Below are positions 55,291 to 63,350 of a DNA stretch of 64,000 nt, one piece after another (the stretch's first letter is position 1; every line of letters starts with the position of its first letter). The position numbers and the translations under genes were made by a program. Source of the DNA: Pseudomonas tritici (GTDB lineage: Bacteria > Pseudomonadota > Gammaproteobacteria > Pseudomonadales > Pseudomonadaceae); NCBI RefSeq assembly GCF_014268275.3, contig NZ_CP077084.1, positions 2,976,001 through 3,040,000 of the forward strand, given 5' to 3'. The notes beneath the pieces were generated by a model. The model worked only from the letters and a program-made list of their open reading frames with translations. It had not been told where the DNA came from and made no database searches.

Positions 55291-56046
55291 TCAGGCGTCA
55301 GGTTGCAGGGTCAGGACTTCGAAGCCATCCGCTGTCACCGCCACGGTATGTTCCCACTGCGCCGACAGGCTGTTGTCCTTGGTCACCACGGTCCAGCCAT
55401 CCTTCAGGCTGCGCACTTTGCTGCTGCCCTGGTTGAGCATCGGCTCAATGGTAAACACCATGCCTTCGCGCAGTTCCAACCCGGTGCCGGGGCGGCCGAA
55501 GTGCAGGATCTGCGGTTCTTCATGCATCTGCCGGCCAATGCCATGGCCGCAGTACTCGCGGACCACGCTGTAGCCGTTGGCTTGCGCGTGGCTCTGGATG
55601 GCGTGGCCGATATCGCCCAGGCGGGCGCCGGGCTTGACCTGGCGGATGCCGGCCCACATGGCCTCGAAGGTCATTTCCACCAGGCGCCGGGCTTTGGGGG
55701 CGACGGTGCCGATCATGTACATCTTGCTGGAGTCGGCGATAAAACCGCCTTTTTCCAGGGTGATGTCGATGTTGATGATGTCGCCGTCCTTGAGAATCTC
55801 CTTGGCGCTGGGCATGCCGTGGCACACCACCTCGTTGATCGAAGTGTTGATGGAGAAGGGGTAGTCATACTGGCCAAGGCTGGCAGGGCGGGCCTTGAGC
55901 TCATTACGAATGAAGGCTTCGACGGCGCTGTCCAGCTCCAGGGTAGAGCGGCCGGCGGCGACAAAACCGTCGAGCATGCTGAAGACCTGGGCCAGCAGAC
56001 GTCCGGCTTCACGCATCACGGCCAGTTGCGGGGCAGTCTTGATCAT
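55291..56046 (-). CDS. map: Type I methionine aminopeptidase
   Basis: A 251-aa enzyme that removes N-terminal Met from proteins. All metal ligands are in place: D94 (NIDITL), D105 (IADSSKM), H168 (GHGIG), E201 (TIEPML) and E232 (QWEHT); the catalytic His is H76 (VCHGMPS). It is coupled by ATGA overlap to a ParD-like gene rather than next to rpsB, so it is probably an accessory Map paralogue. Confidence 0.92.
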   Translation of the reverse strand: MIKTAPQLAVMREAGRLLAQVFSMLDGFVAAGRSTLELDSAVEAFIRNELKARPASLGQYDYPFSINTSINEVVCHGMPSAKEILKDGDIINIDITLEKGGFIADSSKMYMIGTVAPKARRLVEMTFEAMWAGIRQVKPGARLGDIGHAIQSHAQANGYSVVREYCGHGIGRQMHEEPQILHFGRPGTGLELREGMVFTIEPMLNQGSSKVRSLKDGWTVVTKDNSLSAQWEHTVAVTADGFEVLTLQPDA

Positions 56047-56246
56047 GAATTACGCCCCCGGATCAGGTCAGGCTTGTCGAGCAACAGCTTGTTGATCAAC
56101 GCATTGTAGGGCAGGTCGGGGTTGAGTTCGGCAAGCAGGCCGATCTTGATCCAGAACTCGGCCTGGGCGTTGATGGAGCGGTCCATCGCGGCGCTGGCCA
56201 GGCGCAGTTGTTCGTGCAGTTGGTCGGTGATCTTGACGATGCCCAT
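56043..56246 (-). CDS. ParD-like small protein
   Basis: A 67-aa protein starting MGIVKITDQLHEQLRLASAAMDRSINAQAEFWIKIG, a ribbon-helix-helix antitoxin-like N-terminus of the ParD_like group. The remainder is LNPDLPYNALINKLLLDKP. ATG at 56246 is preferred to 56255. The stop overlaps the map start (ATGA). It could regulate the operon or act as an antitoxin-like partner; no ParE toxin is present. Confidence 0.82.
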   Translation of the reverse strand: MGIVKITDQLHEQLRLASAAMDRSINAQAEFWIKIGLLAELNPDLPYNALINKLLLDKPDLIRGRNS

Positions 56247-56369
56247 GATGTTCACTGTGCGGTATGAATATACAAATCGTATACGTTTCGTATATTAATC
56301 GTAAAGCCCCATGCGTTAAATGGCGCTTCGCCATTGACGAAGTCACGGGCTGCCGGTTAGTTTCGTCAC

Positions 56370-56438
56370 ATGACCTTTCAAGCCTTGTGCAGCCAGCAGA
56401 ACATTATTATTACCGCCATTCCTCATTTGGCGGGATAG
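56370..56438 (+). CDS. Probable attenuator leader peptide, Ile/Thr-rich
   Basis: A 22-codon frame, ATG 56370 to TAG 56438. The product is M-T-F-Q-A-L-C-S-Q-Q-N-I-I-I-T-A-I-P-H-L-A-G, with four Ile (three consecutive, ATT ATT ATT at 56403-56411) and two Thr. It ends 15 bases before an intrinsic terminator upstream of a threonine deaminase gene. The ribosome site is weak (GGTTAG), which is the main doubt. Confidence 0.62.
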   Translation: MTFQALCSQQNIIITAIPHLAG

Positions 56439-56483
56439 CGCACGGCTGTACCCAAACCCGCCCTAGAGGCGGGTTTTGTTTTT
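56413..56483 (+). promoter_or_regulatory. Attenuator with mutually exclusive 1:2, 2:3 and 3:4 hairpins
   Basis: Segment 1, CCGCCA (56413-56418), can pair with segment 2, TGGCGG (56428-56433). Segment 2, GGCGGG (56429-56434), can pair with segment 3, CCCGCC (56457-56462). Segment 3 pairs with segment 4, GGCGGG (56468-56473), in a terminator followed by TTTTGTTTTT. Segment 1 lies just after the three Ile codons. Confidence 0.68.
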
Positions 56484-56522
56484 CCGTCTCCCGGGCCCTT
56501 TACAAGAAGCCAGGAGATACCT

Positions 56523-57563
56523 ATGAGCACCTGTACCGCGCCTCACACCGCCGACCCGGGCCTGCTTGAACATTATGTGAAGAAGATTCTCGCCGCCCCG
56601 GTGTATGACCTGGCGGTGCGTACGCCCTTGCAGGCCGCTCCGGCGTTGTCAGCGTTGTTGGGTAACCAGGTGCTACTCAAGCGCGAAGACCTGCAACCGA
56701 CCTTTTCCTTCAAGATCCGTGGCGCCTACAACAAGTTGGTGCAGCTCACGCCTGAGCAAAAGGCGCGTGGCGTGGTCACGGCCTCGGCGGGCAATCATGC
56801 CCAGGGCGTAGCGCTGGCAGCAAAGGCGTTGGGGATCCAGGCGCGGATCGTCATGCCCAGCACCACGCCGGAGTTGAAAGTAGTGGGCGTACTCTCACGG
56901 GGCGCCGAAGCGGTGCTGCACGGGGCGAGCTTCCCCTTTGCCCTGGCCCATGCGCTGCAGTTGGCCGAGTCATCCGGGTGCACCTTCGTTTCGCCCTTCG
57001 ATGACCCGGAAGTGATCGCCGGCCAGGGCACCGTGGCCATGGAAATCCTGCGCCAGCAGCAAGGCCCGCTGGACGCGATCTTCGTGCCGGTTGGGGGCGG
57101 TGGCTTGATCGCCGGAGTGGCGGCCTACGTCAAATACCTGCGCCCCGAAGTGCGCATCATCGGTGTCGAGCCCGAGGGCTCCAGTTGCTTGTTGGCGGCG
57201 CTGCGGGCCGGTGAGCGGGTGGTGCTCTCCAGCGTTGACGGGTTTGCCGACGGCACGGCGGTGGCGCAGGTGGGCGCCTATGGGTTTGAAATCTGTCGGG
57301 ACTGGGTGGATGAGGTCATCACCGTGAGTAATGACGAACTCTGCAGCGCAATCAAGCTGATCTACGACGATACGCGCTCTATCACCGAACCTTCAGGCGC
57401 TTTGGCGGTAGCGGGGATTTGCAAGCATGTTGGTGAGCATGGCGTGCGCGGGCAGACGCTGGTGGCGATTAATTCCGGGGCCAATATCAACTTCGATAGT
57501 TTGCGATATGTTGCTGAAAGAGTGGTTGCGCAGCACGCTGACTTCCGCGAGGTAAAGGGTTAA
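56523..57563 (+). CDS. ilvA: Threonine deaminase, short form lacking the regulatory domain
   Basis: PLP enzyme of 346 aa converting threonine to 2-oxobutyrate for isoleucine synthesis. The PLP Lys is in PTFSFKIRGAYNKL, the phosphate loop is VPVGGGGLIAG, and SAGNHAQGVALAA is intact. The beginning (LLEHYVKKILAAPVYDLAVRTPLQ) is of the biosynthetic IlvA type. However, it stops at LRYVAERVVAQHADFREVKG, before the ACT-like feedback domains found in the 500-aa enzyme. AGGAG lies six bases before the ATG. An Ile-coding attenuator precedes it. It is likely a second IlvA (IlvA2-like). Confidence 0.88.
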   Translation: MSTCTAPHTADPGLLEHYVKKILAAPVYDLAVRTPLQAAPALSALLGNQVLLKREDLQPTFSFKIRGAYNKLVQLTPEQKARGVVTASAGNHAQGVALAAKALGIQARIVMPSTTPELKVVGVLSRGAEAVLHGASFPFALAHALQLAESSGCTFVSPFDDPEVIAGQGTVAMEILRQQQGPLDAIFVPVGGGGLIAGVAAYVKYLRPEVRIIGVEPEGSSCLLAALRAGERVVLSSVDGFADGTAVAQVGAYGFEICRDWVDEVITVSNDELCSAIKLIYDDTRSITEPSGALAVAGICKHVGEHGVRGQTLVAINSGANINFDSLRYVAERVVAQHADFREVKG

Positions 57564-57788
57564 ACGTTTAATCAAGGCCATTCGACGCTTATCTAACTAA
57601 GTCTATAAGTTCAAGTTTTAATTATATGAAATGGAAGCCTGCTTATGAGGAATGGTTACAACGAGGTCGGATTTTGCCGAGTACGCTTGGGTGTCATAAG
57701 CGTCTTCCAAGGTCGGTAAGACGCGGCGGGCAAGCGCTCGCTGAATTCACAACAACTGTTGGCAGTCTCAAGAAAGGAGAGGTTGACC
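57564..57788 (+). promoter_or_regulatory. Intergenic region before the DUF1652 gene
   Basis: AT-rich at 57600-57630, then a small hairpin GCGTCTT/AAGACGC (57700-57724). No convincing gene; a 65-codon frame runs into the DUF1652 gene. AGGAG lies before the next ATG. Confidence 0.35.
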
Positions 57789-58058
57789 ATGCTTTCGGAA
57801 TTAGAACTTCGCAGCATTATTGAAGGAAGTTTCCTGCCCAAGCGGTGCGAATGCACCAAAGCCGAAGATGCTTCGCTGACGATCAAAGTCTATGACGACC
57901 GCGACCGTGATCGGGTGGATTTGGAAGTCAAAGGCATAAACGCAGACAAACTCGACAGCAGTCGAGCCATCTGCAACCTGATCACCGGTTTGCGTGAAAA
58001 CCTCAAGCACACCCAGGCACCCGTCCTGCAAAAAGTAGCAGGGCGCAGCTACAACTAA
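57789..58058 (+). CDS. DUF1652 protein
   Basis: An 89-aa soluble protein. It opens MLSELELRSIIEGSFLPKRCECTKAEDASLTIKVYD and continues GINADKLDSSRAICNLITGLRENL, the DUF1652 pattern common in Pseudomonas. The two close Cys residues (if the second is in ECT) are typical. AGGAGAGG lies upstream. It overlaps the convergent membrane-protein gene by four bases. The function is unknown. Confidence 0.85.
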   Translation: MLSELELRSIIEGSFLPKRCECTKAEDASLTIKVYDDRDRDRVDLEVKGINADKLDSSRAICNLITGLRENLKHTQAPVLQKVAGRSYN

Positions 58059-58453
58059 CAGGACGCCTGAGGTTGGACGACCGAAGACCTGTGGGCCTGG
58101 ATAAACGCCAGGCCCAATACGGTTTCCGTTGCCACCGCCAGTAGAATGCCGGGTCCGGCATTGCCGTTTATCCATTCACTGAACCCCAACGCCGCCAACA
58201 CCAGGCATCCGGTGATAAAGCCGGTGGTCATGGCGCGTCGCGTATCGGAGGGCGGTGCGTGGCGAGCGCGATAAAATATCACGCCGATGGCCAGGAACAG
58301 TGCTGCGTTACGCCGGGCAACCAGGCCCGTGGTGCTGGTGTATTCCACGCTCCACAGCCACAACATCCATTCGGGGCGCAGGCCCCATATTAAGGCCAGG
58401 GCGAAGCAGAGCACGGCGGTAAAGAGGGCGAGCGTGTGAAAGCGCAGTTGCAT
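58055..58453 (-). CDS. Small membrane protein, unknown function
   Basis: A 132-aa protein with four predicted membrane helices (LALFTAVLCFALALIWGL, ALFLAIGVIFYRA, GFITGCLVLAALGFSEWI and GILLAVATETVLGLAFI). The loop VEYTSTTGLVARRNAA precedes the second helix. No family could be named with confidence; the layout resembles DUF4345-type proteins. Confidence 0.75.
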   Translation of the reverse strand: MQLRFHTLALFTAVLCFALALIWGLRPEWMLWLWSVEYTSTTGLVARRNAALFLAIGVIFYRARHAPPSDTRRAMTTGFITGCLVLAALGFSEWINGNAGPGILLAVATETVLGLAFIQAHRSSVVQPQASC

Positions 58454-58533
58454 GGCGAATCCTTTCAGCCGTTTGACGAGCGCGCAAGGATATCGCGTGT
58501 TGACGCACTACGCCGCCCTTATCTGCAGCCTGT

Positions 58534-58791
58534 TCAGTTTTGGAACAGGCAAGCCTCGGACATTTTTTTGTAGCTCACATAGTGCAGTTCACCGGCCTTG
58601 TCCAAGAACTTGATCTGGGCGTCGATGACCTTGCAGTCATTGGTCTGGGGCTCGGTCATGGCAATCACTTTCTGAATGTCCATGGGCATGCCGTAGTGAT
58701 ACGGCACGGGTTTTGTTTCAGCCTGTGCCATTGCCGATAGGGTGGTGAGCGCCAAGGTGCAGCCGAGCAGGAATACGCTGTGCATGTTCAT
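58534..58791 (-). CDS. Exported DUF2790 protein, first copy
   Basis: An 85-aa protein with a signal peptide ending AQA. The mature DUF2790 domain reads KPVPYHYGMPMDIQKVIAMTEPQTNDCKVIDAQIKFLDKAGELHYVSYKKMSEAC. Two conserved Cys residues probably form a disulfide. ATG 58791 has GGAG seven bases upstream. It follows the second copy on the same strand by 194 bases. Confidence 0.87.
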   Translation of the reverse strand: MNMHSVFLLGCTLALTTLSAMAQAETKPVPYHYGMPMDIQKVIAMTEPQTNDCKVIDAQIKFLDKAGELHYVSYKKMSEACLFQN

Positions 58792-58985
58792 GAGGATTCT
58801 CCGTCAGTGGTCCGGTTCATCAATGCGATGAAGCGGTGACCGCCCCTTCAGCCAATAGCCTCGGAAATGCGGTTGGGCTCACTGTTATCTCTCCACCTTA
58901 ATCATTGATTAAATTAGGGTTTTTGAGAAAAGTCCTACATGTTCATGCGGTGAAAACCGACGGTATAGCCCGATCTTTTAACGGC

Positions 58986-59255
58986 TCAGTTCTGGAAATC
59001 ACAGGCTTCGGACATTTTTCGATAGCTCACGTCTTCCACCTTGCCCGCCTTATCCAAAAACTTGATATCGGCCTTGATGACTTTGCATTCGTCGGTCGGG
59101 GTTTCGTTCATCGCCAGCACCTTGTCGATATTCATCGGCATGCCGTACTGGTAAGGCACGGGTTTGGCAGTGGCGGGTTGATCGTCGGCCTGGGCCAGGC
59201 CTGAGGCTGCGGCCAGCGCCAAGGCGCTGCCGAGCAGTAAAGTGCGCAGTTTCAT
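58986..59255 (-). CDS. Exported DUF2790 protein, second copy
   Basis: An 89-aa paralogue of the neighbouring gene with a signal peptide ending AQA. The mature domain KPVPYQYGMPMNIDKVLAMNETPTDECKVIKADIKFLDKAGKVEDVSYRKMSEACDF is about 70 percent alike by eye. The start at 59255 has GGAG seven bases upstream. The function is unknown; some relatives respond to metals. Confidence 0.87.
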   Translation of the reverse strand: MKLRTLLLGSALALAAASGLAQADDQPATAKPVPYQYGMPMNIDKVLAMNETPTDECKVIKADIKFLDKAGKVEDVSYRKMSEACDFQN

Positions 59256-59342
59256 GGTGGTTCTCCGCAAGTGGGTACGACTTGACTGTCGACTTGCGGG
59301 ATTAACCATCGATTAATTTCTACTTGGCTGACAAAACCTTCA

Positions 59343-60278
59343 TCAGAGCTGCTCGCGATACGGCAGGTCGGGCCCGGTCTTGCCGCAGGTCAGGGCAGCG
59401 GCGCGGATGGCGAAACCCAGCATGGCATCAATCTGCGCGCGCGTGAGCTGTTGCAGGCCTTGCACCGAATCCAGCTGCTGTTCGGTCAGCCAGGCAATCA
59501 AGGCGGCCTGGAAGGTATCGCCGGCACCCACCGTGTCGGCCATCACCACTTTGACCGCAGGGGCAGACCAGGTGCCATGCTGACGGCTGAATACGCTGGC
59601 GCCATCGCCACCGCGCGTCAGGAACACCAACTGACAACGGTGTTGCAGCCAGCCCTGCAGCACGCTTTCAGGCGATTGGTCGGGGTAGAGCAGGTGCAGG
59701 TCTTCATCGCTGACTTTGATCAGGTCGGCATGCTTGACCAGCTCGGCCACGCGATCGCGCCACAGTTTGATGTCCGGTTGCGGGTTGAGCCGCACGTTGG
59801 GGTCGAGGCTGATCAGGCGCTTGCCGCTTTCGCGTTTGATCAACTCCAGCAGGGTGTCGCCAATCGGCTGCACCACCAGCGAAAAGGAGCCGATATGCAG
59901 GCCGCGAATGTCATCGCCCAACTCCGGCAGGTGGGCGATTTCCAACAACCGGTCGGCACAGCCTTCGCCACGGAAGTTGTACTGCGGTGAGCCATTGGCG
60001 CCCACGGCGACCATCGACAAGGTGGTCGGCGCGGCAAATTCCACCAGGAACTGCTCGCTCACGCCTTCATCCTTGAGCACCTGCAACAAGCGGCGCCCCA
60101 GGAAGTCGCTGGATAAACCGCCAAACAGCCCGGCGTCGATACCCAGGCGACGCAACCCGACCGCGACGTTGAACGGCGAACCGCCGGCAATCGCCTTGTA
60201 ATTGACCTTGGAAGCCTGCCCGCTGGGATCTTCTTCGCTGAAGAAATCAAACAGCGCTTCGCCACACACCAGATACAT
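59343..60278 (-). CDS. mtlZ: Fructokinase MtlZ
   Basis: PfkB-family kinase of 311 aa, opening YLVCGEALFDFFSEED. The substrate region is GGSPFNVAVGLRRLGIDAGLFGGLS, and the catalytic ADTVGAGDTFQAALIAWL is near residue 250. It phosphorylates fructose made from mannitol. It is the last gene of the mannitol/arabitol operon, 12 bases after mtlY. Confidence 0.9.
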   Translation of the reverse strand: MYLVCGEALFDFFSEEDPSGQASKVNYKAIAGGSPFNVAVGLRRLGIDAGLFGGLSSDFLGRRLLQVLKDEGVSEQFLVEFAAPTTLSMVAVGANGSPQYNFRGEGCADRLLEIAHLPELGDDIRGLHIGSFSLVVQPIGDTLLELIKRESGKRLISLDPNVRLNPQPDIKLWRDRVAELVKHADLIKVSDEDLHLLYPDQSPESVLQGWLQHRCQLVFLTRGGDGASVFSRQHGTWSAPAVKVVMADTVGAGDTFQAALIAWLTEQQLDSVQGLQQLTRAQIDAMLGFAIRAAALTCGKTGPDLPYREQL

Positions 60279-60290
60279 AGTCGTTCGCTC

Positions 60291-61772
60291 TTAAAGGGTT
60301 GCCACAAGCTGCTGATAGCGCTCGTAAGCCTGTTGATAGGCGCTGACATTGGCCGTCACCGGTAGGGTCCGGCTGGCCGGGTCGACGCTCACGCATTTGT
60401 TGCACAGGCTGGCCAGGGGTTCGCCAGACTGGCTCCATGCCGCCTGAATCGCTGCGCCCAGGGCGGCGGCTTCGCTTTGTTCAGTGCAGATGACTTCGGT
60501 GTTCATGATATCGGCGACCATCTGCCGCCACACAGGGCTTTTCGAACCGCCGCCGATCAGGCGGATGCTGTGGCTTTGCAGGCCGGTCTGGCGCAGCAGG
60601 TCGAGGCCGTAGCGCAGGCCGAACGTGGTGCCCTCGACCACCGCGCGACACAGGTTAGCGCGGGTCAGGTTGGTCATGGTCAGGCCATGCAGGCTCCCAG
60701 TAGCGTGGGGCAGGGCGGGCACGCGTTCGCCGTTGAGGAAGGGCAGCATGCTCACGCCCTCGGCCCCAATAGGCGCGTGTTCGACCAACGCATTGAACGC
60801 GGCCAGGTCGAGGTCGAACAGCTCGCGGATCACCCCGGTGGCGTTGGTCAGGTTCATGGTGCAGATCAACGGCAACCAGCCGCCGCTGGATGAGCAGAAC
60901 GTGGCGACCGACGCCAGCGGGCTCACGTTAGGCTGGTCGGCGAACGCATACACGGTGCCCGACGAACCCAGGCTCATGGTGATAACGCCTGGGGCAATGT
61001 TGCCGGTGCCGATGGCGCCCATCATATTATCGCCGCCGCCACTGGAGACGATGGCGTTGGGGTTGATGCCCAGGCGTTCGGCAATCGCCGGAAGCACGCT
61101 CCCCACGCTTTGATCCGCTTCAATCAGTTGCGGCAAGGCATGTTCCAGGCGACCGCTTGGGTCGATGTGCTTGAGCAGTGCCACATCCCATTCACGGCTG
61201 CGCACGTTGAAATAGCCCGTGCCTGACGCATCGCCGTATTCCGCGACCGCACGGCCGGTGAGCCAGTAATTGAGGTAATCGTGGGGCAGCAGGATGTGCG
61301 CGATGCGCGCGAAGATGTCCGGATGCTGCTCGCGGGTCCAGAGCAATTTGGACACGGTGTAGCCCGGCGCAATCGCCACGCCGAGGCGTTCCAGCGAACC
61401 GCTTTCACCACCAAGGTGTTGCAGCAGGCGGTCGTTCTCCGGTGCGGTTTCGGTGTCGCACCATAACTTGGCCGGGCGCAGCACCTCACCGTTCTCGTCC
61501 AGCAGCACCAGGCCATGTTGCTGGCCGGAAACACCGATGCCGAGGATGTCCTGGCCATCCACGCCGGCCTGTTGCAAAGCGCGGTGGGTGGCTTCGGTGA
61601 AAGCGTCCAGCCATTCCTGGGTGTGCTGCTCGCGACGGCCATTGGCGCCGCTGATCAGCGTGTGCGCAGCGGCGCCGAGGCCCAGCACCCTGCCGCTGGA
61701 GGCGTCGAGGACGATGGCTTTAGTGCCCTGGGTGCCGCAGTCGATGCCGAGAAACAGGTTTTGCTGGGTCAT
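60291..61772 (-). CDS. mtlY: Xylulokinase MtlY
   Basis: FGGY-family kinase of 493 aa. The N-terminal ATPase domain opens FLGIDCGTQGTKAIVLDASSG, followed by ISGQQHGLVLLDENGEVL. The C-terminal domain has RLIGGGSKSPVWRQMVADI. It phosphorylates xylulose formed from arabitol by the operon dehydrogenase. It is separated from mtlD by 78 bases containing a REP hairpin. Confidence 0.9.
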   Translation of the reverse strand: MTQQNLFLGIDCGTQGTKAIVLDASSGRVLGLGAAAHTLISGANGRREQHTQEWLDAFTEATHRALQQAGVDGQDILGIGVSGQQHGLVLLDENGEVLRPAKLWCDTETAPENDRLLQHLGGESGSLERLGVAIAPGYTVSKLLWTREQHPDIFARIAHILLPHDYLNYWLTGRAVAEYGDASGTGYFNVRSREWDVALLKHIDPSGRLEHALPQLIEADQSVGSVLPAIAERLGINPNAIVSSGGGDNMMGAIGTGNIAPGVITMSLGSSGTVYAFADQPNVSPLASVATFCSSSGGWLPLICTMNLTNATGVIRELFDLDLAAFNALVEHAPIGAEGVSMLPFLNGERVPALPHATGSLHGLTMTNLTRANLCRAVVEGTTFGLRYGLDLLRQTGLQSHSIRLIGGGSKSPVWRQMVADIMNTEVICTEQSEAAALGAAIQAAWSQSGEPLASLCNKCVSVDPASRTLPVTANVSAYQQAYERYQQLVATL

Positions 61773-61820
61773 GAGGATTTGCTCAGCAGTATTATTGTTG
61801 GAGTGCTAACCCGATCAACT

Positions 61821-61846
61821 GTGGGAGCAAGCAAGCCAGCTCCCAC
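61821..61846. repeat. Single short REP hairpin
   Basis: GTGGGAGC and GCTCCCAC within 26 bases, between mtlY and mtlD inside the mtl operon. It may lower downstream expression or stabilise upstream mRNA. Confidence 0.8.
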
Positions 61847-61850
61847 CTGT

Positions 61851-63332
61851 TTAATTCGGTTTCTTCATTAGGTGCTGCAGGGTTGCGGTGACGCCGTTGT
61901 CACGCAAGCTGACAAAGCACCGCTCGAAAGCTGCCACAAACTCAGGCGAGTTGGGAATAGCCGTACCAAAAATCTCTTCCACCCCCAACAGGCGTTGGCT
62001 GACCAGCGCGTCATCACTCACCAGCCCCTGGCAAAATTCCGCACGCGGATCCGGGATTTTGTAGTTCACCCCATTCTCATCCACGCCCTTCAAATACAAG
62101 GCCCAGGCCGCCACCACCAACGCCGCACGCTCGGTCTCGCGCCCATCCGCAATCAATCGGTTAATGGTCGGCACGGTGAACTTGGGAAACTTCGACGAGC
62201 CGTCCGAGCACACGCGCTCCAACTGATCGGCAATCGCCTGATTGGAGAAACGATCCACCAGGGTCTGCTTATAGTCCGTCAGATCAATACCCGGCACAGG
62301 CGCCAGGTTCGGCGTGACATCAAGGTCCATATAGGCACGCATATAGGCGACAAACACCGGATCGTTCATGGTCTCGTGCACAAACCGATAGCCCTTGAGA
62401 AAGCCCAGGTAGGTCAGCGCCAGGTGGCTGCCATTGAGCAGGCCGATCTTCATTTCTTCATACGGCGTGACGTCATCGGTGAACTGCACGCCGACCTTTT
62501 CCCAGGCCGGGCGACCATTCACGAACTTGTCTTCCAGCACCCATTGCACAAAAGGTTCGCACACCACCGGCCAGGCATCGTCGATGCCGTGGTCATCATG
62601 CAGTTGCAGGCGGTGGGCAGTGCTGGTCATCGGCGTGATGCGGTCGACCATGGCATTCGGAAAGCTCACATTCACCTTGATCCAGTCATGCAACTCGGCA
62701 TTGTGCAGGGCGGCGAAGGCCAGCAACGCCTTGCGCGTAACGGCGCCGTTGTGCGGCAGGTTATCGCAGGACATTACGGTAAACGCCGGGATGCCGGCGG
62801 CGCGGCGTTTGGTCAGGGCGGCGCAGATAAAGCCAAATACGGTTTTCGGTGACGTGGGGTGCGCCAGGTCGTGCTGGATCTGCGGCAAGTGGGCCATGAA
62901 CTCGCCATTGCTGTCGTCGATGCAGTAGCCGCCTTCGGTGATGGTCAGCGAGACGATGCGAATCTGCGGGCTGGCCAGTTTGTCGATCAGCGCCTGGGCG
63001 CCGTCTTCAGCCAGCAGCATGTCGCTGATCGAGCCGATGACACGCACTTCGGTGTCGTCGGTATCGCCCAGTTCGTACAGGGTGAACAGGTAGTCCTGGC
63101 CAGCCAGGTCGTCACGGGCCTTGCGGTCCTCACTACGCAGGCCGACGCCGCAGATGCTCCAGTCCAGGCCTTCGCCCGTGTTCATCAGCGCATCGGTGTA
63201 ATACGCCTGATGCGCGCGGTGGAAACCGCCGACGCCGATGTGCGCAATGCCTTGGCGGGTGCCGGCGATGGCGTAGGCGGGCAGCTTCACTTCCGGCGCC
63301 AGTTGGGTGAGGTTCTGTTTATTCAGCTTCAT
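61851..63332 (-). CDS. mtlD: Mannitol 2-dehydrogenase MtlD
   Basis: Long-chain polyol dehydrogenase of 493 aa, oxidising mannitol to fructose (also arabitol or sorbitol). Recognisable parts are IAHIGVGGFHRAHQAYYTD, VMSCDNLPHNG, VNVSFPNAMVDRITP with the catalytic Lys region KIGLLNGSHLALTYLG. Its length and order between mtlK and mtlY match the P. fluorescens operon. Confidence 0.93.
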   Translation of the reverse strand: MKLNKQNLTQLAPEVKLPAYAIAGTRQGIAHIGVGGFHRAHQAYYTDALMNTGEGLDWSICGVGLRSEDRKARDDLAGQDYLFTLYELGDTDDTEVRVIGSISDMLLAEDGAQALIDKLASPQIRIVSLTITEGGYCIDDSNGEFMAHLPQIQHDLAHPTSPKTVFGFICAALTKRRAAGIPAFTVMSCDNLPHNGAVTRKALLAFAALHNAELHDWIKVNVSFPNAMVDRITPMTSTAHRLQLHDDHGIDDAWPVVCEPFVQWVLEDKFVNGRPAWEKVGVQFTDDVTPYEEMKIGLLNGSHLALTYLGFLKGYRFVHETMNDPVFVAYMRAYMDLDVTPNLAPVPGIDLTDYKQTLVDRFSNQAIADQLERVCSDGSSKFPKFTVPTINRLIADGRETERAALVVAAWALYLKGVDENGVNYKIPDPRAEFCQGLVSDDALVSQRLLGVEEIFGTAIPNSPEFVAAFERCFVSLRDNGVTATLQHLMKKPN

Positions 63333-63350
63333 GACGGAATACTCGCGAAA

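Noticed and set aside
57626..57823. 65-aa frame before the DUF1652 gene
   Set aside because: It overlaps the DUF1652 start in another frame, has no ribosome site and an atypical composition.
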